A DNA stretch of 33,134 bases, taken from Oscillospiraceae bacterium (GTDB taxonomy: Bacteria > Bacillota > Clostridia > Oscillospirales > Ruminococcaceae). The DNA lies in NCBI GenBank assembly GCA_022508965.1, contig JAFLUD010000013.1:1-33134 (forward strand), read 5' to 3'. Both the position numbers and the translations under genes were made by a program. The notes under the pieces are model-generated. The model was given only the letters and a program-made list of their open reading frames with translations. It made no database searches and was not told the origin of the DNA. Shown in pieces: positions 1 to 6,300 of the stretch. The number at the start of each line of letters is the position of its first letter. Positions within the stretch are counted from its first letter, which is position 1.

Positions 1-755
1 ACGCTATCTTCAATATGTACAAGGACTGGTTCTACGAGTTTATGCCGATGTACATTGAGAAGATCCACCTGCCGTTCAACTGCAACCTGCGCTTTGACGT
101 TCTCGACGAGGAAATGATCAAGATGCTCAAGGACGGCGGCTGCTATATGATCGACATCGGTCTGGAGAACGGCAACGAGGAGTTCCGCAAAAAGTATCTC
201 CACCGCAATATGAAGAACGATCACATGGTGCAGGTGTCGAAGTGGTTCAGAAAATACAAGATCACCGCGCTTACCTACAACATCGTAGGTCTGCCTCACG
301 AGACGCTGGAGCTGTCGCTTGAGACCGTGAAGCTGAACGCACGTCTCGACGTGGACAAGGTCATCCCGAACATCTTCTACCCCTACCCGATGACCATTCT
401 AAAAAAGACAGCCGAGGACGCGGGCTTTATCGACCCGTCCGTCGACCCCAACGACCCCGTTCAGCTGCGTATGCCGCAGTATCCGAAGTATGACATTCTC
501 TACATGGCTTATAACTTCAACAAGCTGGTCAAGAAATACAAGGACATCTACGCGCTGCCGCCCGAGAAAGCGAAGATCGCCGAGGCTAAGCTGGACAAGA
601 AGATCACCTCTAAGAGCTATCCGAGAAAGTTCCTCTACAAGACCGCGAAGTTCAAAGAGGACTCGTTCATCTTCGCAAAGCGCACGCTTAAAAAGGTGTC
701 GCCGAAGCTGTTTATTTTCCTGAAGAACAGGACGATGAAGGAAGTAAAAAATTAA
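1..755 (+). CDS. Radical SAM protein, C-terminal part (5' end outside window)
   Basis: The reading frame is open from base 3, so the gene begins before the window and only about 250 residues are present. The visible part matches the second half of a radical SAM barrel in the B12-binding/Elp3-like group. It has the strand and turn pattern around 'IDIGLENGNEE', which follows a stretch like 'NLRFDVLDEEMIKML', and the later 'YNIVGLPHET' segment. These are typical of proteins that bind S-adenosylmethionine and a 4Fe-4S cluster. The CxxxCxxC cluster motif would lie upstream, so the fold is inferred and not proved. The tail is rich in Lys and Arg and has no recognised domain. The substrate cannot be told. 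The gene ends in a hairpin terminator shared with the convergent gene on its right. Confidence 0.75.
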   Translation, partial: AIFNMYKDWFYEFMPMYIEKIHLPFNCNLRFDVLDEEMIKMLKDGGCYMIDIGLENGNEEFRKKYLHRNMKNDHMVQVSKWFRKYKITALTYNIVGLPHETLELSLETVKLNARLDVDKVIPNIFYPYPMTILKKTAEDAGFIDPSVDPNDPVQLRMPQYPKYDILYMAYNFNKLVKKYKDIYALPPEKAKIAEAKLDKKITSKSYPRKFLYKTAKFKEDSFIFAKRTLKKVSPKLFIFLKNRTMKEVKN

Positions 756-763
756 ATAAATTG

Positions 764-796
764 ACCGCGTGAGTTATGCTCGCGCGGTTTTATTTT
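764..796. terminator. Bidirectional rho-independent terminator
   Basis: A 10-bp stem (764-773 with 779-788, one G-T wobble) closes a TTATG loop. It is followed by a T-rich run on the plus strand and flanked by an A-rich run that serves the minus strand. It lies between the stop codons of two convergent genes and can end both transcripts. Confidence 0.85.
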
Positions 797-1476
797 GTGT
801 AATAGAATGCTCTTACGGGGGTGAATTCCAGTCCGGCGGATTCGCAGAGGGCGTAAAAATCGCCGTTTCTTCCGCTTTCGTCCCAGCCGTAATAGATCTC
901 GTAGAGCTTTTTGTAATAATCGAATTCTTTAACCAGAGCGGGGTCTACCGTATTTTCGGAGAGTATCTTTTCTGCGGTTTGTATTGTATTCTCACAGCTC
1001 TCTTTTGAAATAATACAGCCCTCGGGGAAATGGTGCGCGCCCCAGTACAGCCATTCTATCTGCTCGTTAAAATAGAGATCGACGGTCCTTTGATCGCAGT
1101 CGGGGTGAGAGTACGCCTTTTCGAGGATATTATACGGATTATTTTCATTCTTCGGATCGTGAGGATTATAGTGCTTCCCGAACAGCTGAAACGCCCAGCG
1201 CATCTGCGGCATTTTTTCGCGTTCGCACTCGCGGTTGATATAATCATAGATCAGTCCCGTAAGCTGAAACGGCAGATACCGCCGCGCAGGAAATTTTTCC
1301 TCGTCGAGATACTCTCGGCAGAACCGGCACAAAACCTCGTCGGCGTTCTCTTCGGAAACGGTATTCTTAAAGCTCTCAGAAAACTCAAACAGAAATTTGT
1401 TCGCCTGCTTTTTAAGCCCCTTATCGAACAGCTCCCAATACTTCAAGACATCCGAAAGAAATTCATCATACGTCAT
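790..1476 (-). CDS. Hypothetical protein, translationally coupled to rimI
   Basis: I do not recognise this 228-residue protein. It is soluble, acidic and rich in aromatic residues (Trp, Tyr and Phe throughout), with no signal peptide or membrane segment. It has scattered Cys residues but no clear metal-binding pattern. It looks mainly alpha-helical. Its ATG overlaps the rimI stop codon by 4 bases (ATGA), so the two are probably translated together from one mRNA. Codon use resembles the neighbours. The coupling to rimI suggests co-expression, but I see nothing that supports a specific function. The gene ends inside the shared terminator region. Confidence 0.7.
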   Translation of the reverse strand: MTYDEFLSDVLKYWELFDKGLKKQANKFLFEFSESFKNTVSEENADEVLCRFCREYLDEEKFPARRYLPFQLTGLIYDYINRECEREKMPQMRWAFQLFGKHYNPHDPKNENNPYNILEKAYSHPDCDQRTVDLYFNEQIEWLYWGAHHFPEGCIISKESCENTIQTAEKILSENTVDPALVKEFDYYKKLYEIYYGWDESGRNGDFYALCESAGLEFTPVRAFYYTK

Positions 1477-1880
1477 AGCTCTTTCCTCATGACCAGCGCG
1501 TCGTCATCTCCGTAATAGCCGCGTCGCATTCCGACCTGCGTAAAGCCGAGCTTTTTATACAGCGAAACTGCCGCGGCGTTTTGACTCCGCACCTCCAAAA
1601 AGCAGGTCTCGCCGCCGCGTTCGCGCATTTTTTCGAGGAGCGACGTAAGCAGCTTTTCGGCGATCCCGCGACGGCGAAAGCATTCCGCCGTGCCTATCCT
1701 CAGCAGCTCCCCCTCGCCGGCAATTACCCGACCGAGCGCGTATCCCGCGGCGCTGCCGCCGATTTCCTCCACCGACAACATCGACAGCGAATTTTCCGCC
1801 TCCGACGCTATCATTTCACGCGTCCAAGGGTTGTTAAAGCAATCGTTTTCGATCGCCGCTATTTTTTCATACAAGTCCAC
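1473..1880 (-). CDS. rimI: Ribosomal protein S18 alanine N-acetyltransferase (RimI-like)
   Basis: This is a GNAT-fold acetyltransferase of 135 residues, close to the usual RimI length. It transfers acetyl from acetyl-CoA to an N-terminal amine, classically that of ribosomal protein S18. The N-terminal 'ENDCFNNPWT' motif is typical of RimI. The acetyl-CoA pyrophosphate loop is the 'RRRGIAEKLL' region. The C-terminal 'KLGFTQVGMRRGYY' followed by 'DALVMRKEL' is the family signature. The start is GTG at 1880, chosen because GGAGG lies 5 bases upstream. In many Firmicutes rimI sits between tsaB and tsaD, but here it stands apart from them. No promoter is seen directly upstream, so it may depend on read-through past the terminator at 1893-1921. 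Confidence 0.9.
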   Translation of the reverse strand: MDLYEKIAAIENDCFNNPWTREMIASEAENSLSMLSVEEIGGSAAGYALGRVIAGEGELLRIGTAECFRRRGIAEKLLTSLLEKMRERGGETCFLEVRSQNAAAVSLYKKLGFTQVGMRRGYYGDDDALVMRKEL

Positions 1881-1892
1881 TTCTGCCTCCGA

Positions 1893-1921
1893 CTAAAGAA
1901 AAAGCCCGCCGAAGCGAGCTT
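1893..1921 (-). terminator. Rho-independent terminator after the small Cys protein gene
   Basis: Read on the minus strand, an 8-bp stem with one wobble closes a TTCG tetraloop and is followed by TTTTTCTTT. It lies 12 bases after the stop of the 71-residue gene and before rimI, so it should attenuate transcription into rimI. Confidence 0.8.
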
Positions 1922-1933
1922 ATGTAATGCGAA

Positions 1934-2149
1934 TCAGAAATCAATGTCGTTAACCGCGGATTTCGCAAGCGAGAGCTCCTTCTTGGGAACACGCTTCAGC
2001 GGATTGTAGACAAACTTCTTGCAGGAGTCGTAAGCCTTTACCTCGCCGAATTTCTCGCACATAATCTTCTCACCCTCGCCTGCCTTGCCCATTTCGCAAT
2101 ACTTGCAGGACGGCTTGATGTTATTTCCGAAAAGTTTCTTCTTAGCCAT
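1934..2149 (-). CDS. Small conserved-looking protein with four cysteines
   Basis: The 71-residue product is basic at both ends. It contains a CxxC pair near residues 15-18 and two further cysteines near 31 and 43 ('MCEKFG', 'DSCKKF'), a spacing that could hold one zinc ion. Short proteins of this type occur in Clostridia, but I know no assigned function. The gene is well supported as real: it has GGAGGG 9 bases before the ATG, its own extended -10 promoter at 2201-2229, and its own terminator. It seems to form a single-gene transcript. A zinc-ribbon role in RNA or ribosome binding is only a guess. Confidence 0.8.
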   Translation of the reverse strand: MAKKKLFGNNIKPSCKYCEMGKAGEGEKIMCEKFGEVKAYDSCKKFVYNPLKRVPKKELSLAKSAVNDIDF

Positions 2150-2200
2150 ACATTTTTCCCTCCAATTAACAGAAGCATGAGAATTTTTTCTCTACGTCTT

Positions 2201-2229
2201 ATTATATCACATTATTTTAAAAAAGTCCA
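2201..2229 (-). promoter_or_regulatory. Sigma-A promoter with extended -10
   Basis: On the minus strand TGGACT (2224-2229) and TATAAT (2201-2206) are 17 bp apart. A TG dinucleotide lies one base upstream of the -10. The site serves the 71-residue gene, and its 5' leader contains a short GAGAA/TTCTC inverted repeat. Confidence 0.75.
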
Positions 2230-2303
2230 CAAAATTTATTTTAATTAAGTGATAAATTATCGGGGCTGCTTTTGTGGAATTTGAACAAAAATCGCCTTGA
2301 AAA

Positions 2304-3128
2304 TTATTCTTTGGTATAAATCGGCAGAACATTTTCCGTGGCTTTTCCGCCAAAACCGTCGCCGAGCGCTACGATATTGAGCGCCATTTCTCCGAGGAAA
2401 GGCTTGGCGCAATCTCCGAACGCGCTGAAAACGCTGTTTCTGTCGCCCTCGAAATCCACCACGAGAAGATATCCCCGCTCGCCGTTGAGGGTTATTCCGC
2501 GAAGCCAGATAGCGTTTACCGCGGGATTTCCCTTTGCCGTCTCGCAGAGCTTGTTTGACAGCTCCATAGGATAGGGCTTGGGGACATATACCTCCACGGG
2601 AGTGTGTTCGTTTATCACATGGCTTGCGTGCCCTTGCGCGGCTATCTGCTTGTGCTCGTGCCATCTGAGGATCAGCGGGCGCGTTATCAGCAGGTTATCC
2701 GAGAACGGATTGATGACGACCCCGGCACAGGAGCCGTTGGCTTCCAGAACCGACGCGCAGCGGTCAAAATCCATCTGCAGGGTTACGGGGACTTCATCGC
2801 CCTTCCACTTTGAAAATTCCTCGGAATCGGTAAAAACAGGCAGAAAATGCTGTTCGCCGCTGGAAAGAAGAACGAAAGAAACAGTGCTGTTTTTAGCTAA
2901 CGTAAGGCTTCCCGACTCATCGGCAACAGGCTCCTTCGAGAGCTTCACCGGAACGATTACCGGCGCGCGGTTGACGAATTCGTCGGCGATTTGGTTCATA
3001 AGGTCGTTGAATTCCTCATTATCCGTAGCTATCTGGACCTCGGGAGGATAACTTCCGCGCTTTTCCATAAGCCCGCGAAGAACGGGGTTTTCCAGTTTTT
3101 CATTGACTTTTATAATATTTTCGGGCAT
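2304..3128 (-). CDS. SseB family protein
   Basis: This soluble protein of about 274 residues has the two-part layout of the SseB family ('enhanced serine sensitivity'). The N-terminal half carries the typical 'FLPVFTDSEEFSKW' segment and 'GVVINPFSDNLLI'. The C-terminal half contains 'VEVYVPKPYP', 'NPAVNAIWLRGI' and 'LLVVDFEGD', as in the SseB C-terminal domain. Biochemical function is unknown for the family. The frame can start at a GTG (3137), but the ATG at 3128 is better placed after AAAGG. It is the last gene of the VWA-PP2C-SseB operon, 28 bases after the phosphatase, which suggests a role in the same signalling process. No clear terminator follows; the 154-base gap downstream holds only the next promoter. 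Confidence 0.85.
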   Translation of the reverse strand: MPENIIKVNEKLENPVLRGLMEKRGSYPPEVQIATDNEEFNDLMNQIADEFVNRAPVIVPVKLSKEPVADESGSLTLAKNSTVSFVLLSSGEQHFLPVFTDSEEFSKWKGDEVPVTLQMDFDRCASVLEANGSCAGVVINPFSDNLLITRPLILRWHEHKQIAAQGHASHVINEHTPVEVYVPKPYPMELSNKLCETAKGNPAVNAIWLRGITLNGERGYLLVVDFEGDRNSVFSAFGDCAKPFLGEMALNIVALGDGFGGKATENVLPIYTKE

Positions 3129-3156
3129 AATTTTCACCTTTCGTTATGGTTTGATC

Positions 3157-3948
3157 CTAGTTTGCTTTTATCGCCGCGACCGAGATGTCATCGCGGCTTC
3201 CGCAGCGCGAGCGGGTCTTAAGATGCTCCGCGAGCTGCGAGGTAGCGCCCTCGCTTACCGCCGTGAGCACTCTCTTCCCGAACTTCAAAAAATCCGCTTC
3301 GTTTTTAAAAGAATTTATAAGTCCGTCGCTGGAGAGCATTATTCCCGAAAAGCCGCCTCCACGGTAAAAATAGCGGAAATTTCCGATAGCGTCGCTGTCG
3401 CACAGTGAGGTGGTGAGATTCCCCACAAGCTTTGAATCCTCGGGCATGGGGAACACCATTTTATCTCCGTCAAGCGCGCAGAGGCTCCCGTCGCCAATTT
3501 GCAGACCGAAGCAGCCGTTTTTCGTGAGTCCCGCGACGATAAGCGTCGCGCCGTACATTACCTCGGCGCTTATTCCGCCGTGCTTTTCGACTATCTTTTT
3601 TTCACGCTCGTTCAGCGGAAGAAGCCCTATATGCGCGGCAATTTCGCTGTTCCAGCCGCAGATTATGTTTGCGGCAATGCGGCGCGCGGTGTTCGCGGGG
3701 TTTTCGGGGAATATCTTATCAAGACCGCTGTTGCGTTCACAAAAATCGCAGATAGAACGTATAGCGATGCGCGTAGCCATCTCGCTTCCCGCCGCGGAAC
3801 GGAAATGCTTTTCGCTTCCGTGACCGTCCGAGACCGCCGCCACGGCGAAGTCCTCGCCGATATAAAAACGCGCGCTGTCCTGACAGCCCTCGCCCGCTTC
3901 CTCGTGAGACGCGCCCTTTACCGACAGCGCGTAACCCTTAAAGCTCAT
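3157..3948 (-). CDS. PP2C-family serine/threonine protein phosphatase
   Basis: This 263-residue PPM/PP2C phosphatase would remove phosphate from Ser/Thr residues using two metal ions. The metal-binding acids are intact: D24 in 'CQDS', D41 in 'SDGHGS', D208 in 'SSDGL' and D253-D254 in 'RDDIS'. 'GATLIVAG' and 'IGDGSLCAL' complete the core. It is cytoplasmic, with no membrane segment. Its ATG shares one base with the stop of the upstream VWA gene (TAATG), so they are translationally coupled. PP2C enzymes paired with TerY-like VWA proteins are known in stress-related modules that usually also contain a protein kinase. No kinase of that type lies in this window. The enzyme should be active; its target is unknown. 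Confidence 0.9.
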   Translation of the reverse strand: MSFKGYALSVKGASHEEAGEGCQDSARFYIGEDFAVAAVSDGHGSEKHFRSAAGSEMATRIAIRSICDFCERNSGLDKIFPENPANTARRIAANIICGWNSEIAAHIGLLPLNEREKKIVEKHGGISAEVMYGATLIVAGLTKNGCFGLQIGDGSLCALDGDKMVFPMPEDSKLVGNLTTSLCDSDAIGNFRYFYRGGGFSGIMLSSDGLINSFKNEADFLKFGKRVLTAVSEGATSQLAEHLKTRSRCGSRDDISVAAIKAN

Positions 3949-4685
3949 TACCAGCCTTCCTCGATATCTGCGGTTATCTCGGCGCTCTCAGCAAACTCTC
4001 TGATCTGTTCTGCGGCAGTCTCCTGCTTGGTGCGGAAATCCTCCTCGGTCTCGGCAAGACGAACGCTGCGGCTTCCGATCTGCGACGAGGTGACCGCTAC
4101 GAATTTTACCAGCTTCGCCAGCGCTTCACCGTTATGCGCGGTAACTACGCTGTCGGGGTTGCCGGTAAAGCGAGAGAGAATATCGAAATCGGCGTCTTCG
4201 CCAATGGCTACCGCCGCTTTTATTCCCGCGGAATACCAACGGTTTCTGCTAAGCTCGTCCAGTCCTTTTTCAAAGTTGTCGGTGGGATAACCGTCCGACA
4301 TCAGGATCATAACGGGCGCAAACGACAGCGACGGCGAGCTCATGAACGAATTCCTCGAGAGCTTCGCGGAAAGCTCGGTAAACGCGCTTCCGAGGTCGGT
4401 GACATTCTCGGCGTCAAGCGGTTTCCACTCGAACTCGTCGACCGAGATCGGCTCTTCGTACATCCACTCGCTTCCGCCCGAGAATTTAAGAACCGCGATC
4501 TTTATATCGGCGTCGGCTCCGCCTATTCCTCTGATCTCGGGAATAAGCTCCTCCATAACGGAATTTACCGTTCCGATCTTGCTTCCGCCCATACTGCCGG
4601 AGCAGTCGATCAAAAAGAACAGCACCATCGACTTCTTGGCGATCTCCTCCGCGTCGTCAAACGGATTTAAAGGTTTGTCGGACAT
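3948..4685 (-). CDS. TerY-like von Willebrand factor A domain protein
   Basis: Nearly the whole 245-residue protein is a VWA domain like that of TerY. The metal-ion-dependent adhesion site is complete: D27, S29 and S31 in 'DCSGSM', a Thr near 96 in 'VTDLGSAF', and D131 in 'LMSDGYPTD'. There is no signal peptide, so it acts in the cytosol, probably as a divalent-metal-dependent protein-interaction platform. The last 40 residues are acidic and helical. It is the first gene of the operon, with AGGAGG 8 bases before the ATG and a perfect sigma-A promoter at 4718-4746. It is coupled to the PP2C gene by a one-base overlap. Tellurite resistance is not implied; TerD-family genes are absent here. Confidence 0.88.
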   Translation of the reverse strand: MSDKPLNPFDDAEEIAKKSMVLFFLIDCSGSMGGSKIGTVNSVMEELIPEIRGIGGADADIKIAVLKFSGGSEWMYEEPISVDEFEWKPLDAENVTDLGSAFTELSAKLSRNSFMSSPSLSFAPVMILMSDGYPTDNFEKGLDELSRNRWYSAGIKAAVAIGEDADFDILSRFTGNPDSVVTAHNGEALAKLVKFVAVTSSQIGSRSVRLAETEEDFRTKQETAAEQIREFAESAEITADIEEGW

Positions 4686-4717
4686 TAGATTATCCTCCTA
4701 TGTAGATTATTTACTAT

Positions 4718-4746
4718 ATTATAACATATTATTTGTGTGTTGTCAA
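4718..4746 (-). promoter_or_regulatory. Perfect consensus sigma-A promoter of the VWA-PP2C-SseB operon
   Basis: On the minus strand TTGACA (4741-4746) and TATAAT (4718-4723) are separated by exactly 17 bp, matching the housekeeping consensus at all 12 positions. This suggests strong, possibly constitutive expression of a presumed signalling operon. Confidence 0.9.
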
Positions 4747-4847
4747 GAATGGGGGAAACAAAGATGATCAGAAGCAAGAAGCAATATAAATACGCGAAAT
4801 TCCAATAACTAATCTCTAATTTCTAACAACTAATAACTAAAAGCATA

Positions 4848-4877
4848 TTGACAAACCAAACATTCATAAGCTATAAT
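4848..4877 (+). promoter_or_regulatory. Sigma-A promoter of glmM
   Basis: TTGACA (4848-4853) and TATAAT (4872-4877) lie 18 bp apart, 37 bases before the glmM start. The stretch just upstream (4803-4840) is low-complexity, built from variants of TAACTAAT and CTAATTTCT. Confidence 0.9.
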
Positions 4878-4914
4878 AATATCATAGTGTATTAATCTAA
4901 ACGGAGGACTTTTT

Positions 4915-6261
4915 ATGTCAAAGTATTTCGGCACGGACGGCTTTCGCGGGGAGGCAAACAAAAATCTCACCGTCGAACACGCCTACAAGATCGGGCGGTT
5001 TTTGGGGTATTATTACGGCAGGGAACACCGCTGCCAGATAGTCATAGGAAAGGATACCCGTCGCAGCTCGTATATGTTCGAGTATTCGCTGACAGCGGGA
5101 CTGACCGCTTCGGGAGCGGACGTTTATCTGCTCCATGTTACGACGACTCCGTCGGTGTCTTATGTTGTCAGAACGGACGACTTTGACTGCGGAATTATGA
5201 TCTCCGCTTCTCACAATCCGTTCTATGACAATGGCATAAAGCTCTTTAACTCAAAAGGCGAAAAGATGGACGAAAACGTCATTGACGAGATCGAAAAATA
5301 CCTCGACGGCGAGCTTCCCGAGATCCCTCTCGCGCAAGGCGAGGAGATCGGCAGAGCCTCGGACTATTCCGCGGGGCGCAACCGCTATATCGGCTACCTC
5401 ATTTCTCTGGCAACTCACTCGTTCAAGGGCAGGAGGATAGGGCTTGACTGCGCGAACGGCTCGGCGTTTGCTATCGCTAAGAGCGTTTTTGACGCTCTCG
5501 GAGCGAAAACCTACGTTGTAAGCAACAAGCCGGACGGATTCAACATAAACAAAAACTGCGGTTCTACGCACATCGAAAATCTGGTTCAGCTGGTTCGCGA
5601 GGAACAGCTCGACTGCGGCTTCGCTTTCGACGGTGACGCCGACAGGTGCCTTGCCGTTGACGAGAACGCAAACGTAGTTGACGGGGACAAGATCCTCTAC
5701 ATATACGGCAGCTATCTCAAAGAGCGCGGGACGCTTACGGGGAACACCGTCGTCACTACCATAATGTCGAACCTGGGACTTTACAAGGCGTTTGACAGCC
5801 TGGGAATCCAATACGAAAAAACCGCCGTCGGAGACAAGTACGTTTACGAATGCATGAACGAACGCGGGTATATTCTCGGCGGAGAAAACAGCGGGCACAT
5901 TATTTTCAGCAACTATGCCAACACGGGCGACGGAATTATCACGGCGCTTATGCTGATGGGGGTGATGTGTTCCAAAAAGACCTCGCTTGGGGAGCTTGCC
6001 AAGGGAATGACGGTGTACCCGCAGATACTCAAAAACGTTCGCGTTACCGACAAGAATACCGTGCTTAACGACGCGGACGTTCAAGCTGCCGTTAAGGCTG
6101 CCGAAGAAGCTCTCGGAGCGGACGGGCGGGTTCTGGTGCGTCCCTCGGGAACCGAGCCGCTGCTGCGAATCATGACAGAGGCGAAGTCCAAAGAATTGTG
6201 TACGAAGTATATTGAGGAGATCGAGAAGGTCGTTCGCGGCAAGGGATATGTGATCGAATAA
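4915..6261 (+). CDS. glmM: Phosphoglucosamine mutase
   Basis: The enzyme interconverts glucosamine-6-phosphate and glucosamine-1-phosphate on the way to UDP-GlcNAc, the precursor of peptidoglycan. At 448 residues it is full length. The N-terminal 'YFGTDGFRG' is the GlmM signature. S99 in 'ISASHNPF' is the phosphoserine of the active site. The magnesium loop is D239, D241 and D243 in 'DGDADR'. 'GGENSGHII' forms the sugar-binding loop and 'RPSGTEPLLR' near the C-terminus is the phosphate-binding loop. The start follows GGAGG. It is transcribed alone from its own promoter and ends in a strong terminator shared with clpB. GlmM in other bacteria is activated by phosphorylation of the catalytic Ser. 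Confidence 0.97.
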   Translation: MSKYFGTDGFRGEANKNLTVEHAYKIGRFLGYYYGREHRCQIVIGKDTRRSSYMFEYSLTAGLTASGADVYLLHVTTTPSVSYVVRTDDFDCGIMISASHNPFYDNGIKLFNSKGEKMDENVIDEIEKYLDGELPEIPLAQGEEIGRASDYSAGRNRYIGYLISLATHSFKGRRIGLDCANGSAFAIAKSVFDALGAKTYVVSNKPDGFNINKNCGSTHIENLVQLVREEQLDCGFAFDGDADRCLAVDENANVVDGDKILYIYGSYLKERGTLTGNTVVTTIMSNLGLYKAFDSLGIQYEKTAVGDKYVYECMNERGYILGGENSGHIIFSNYANTGDGIITALMLMGVMCSKKTSLGELAKGMTVYPQILKNVRVTDKNTVLNDADVQAAVKAAEEALGADGRVLVRPSGTEPLLRIMTEAKSKELCTKYIEEIEKVVRGKGYVIE

Positions 6262-6265
6262 AAAT

Positions 6266-6300
6266 AAACGCGGTGAATTAATCACCGCGTTATTTTTTAT
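6266..6300. terminator. Bidirectional terminator between glmM and clpB
   Basis: A perfect 10-bp stem (6267-6276 with 6282-6291) closes an ATTAA loop. T-rich runs follow it in both directions, and the clpB stop codon lies within the plus-side run. Confidence 0.9.

Noticed and set aside
4134-4670. Open frame opposite the VWA gene (178 codons, plus strand)
   Set aside because: Shadow of the VWA coding frame, with no promoter or ribosome site.
3948-4685. VWA gene considered as evidence of tellurite resistance
   Set aside because: No TerB, TerC, TerD or TerE homologue is present in the window; VWA plus PP2C alone does not support it.
5251-6285. Long open frame opposite glmM (344 codons, minus strand)
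   Set aside because: It is fully antisense to a clearly conserved gene, lacks a ribosome site, and reflects the GC-rich third codon positions of glmM.
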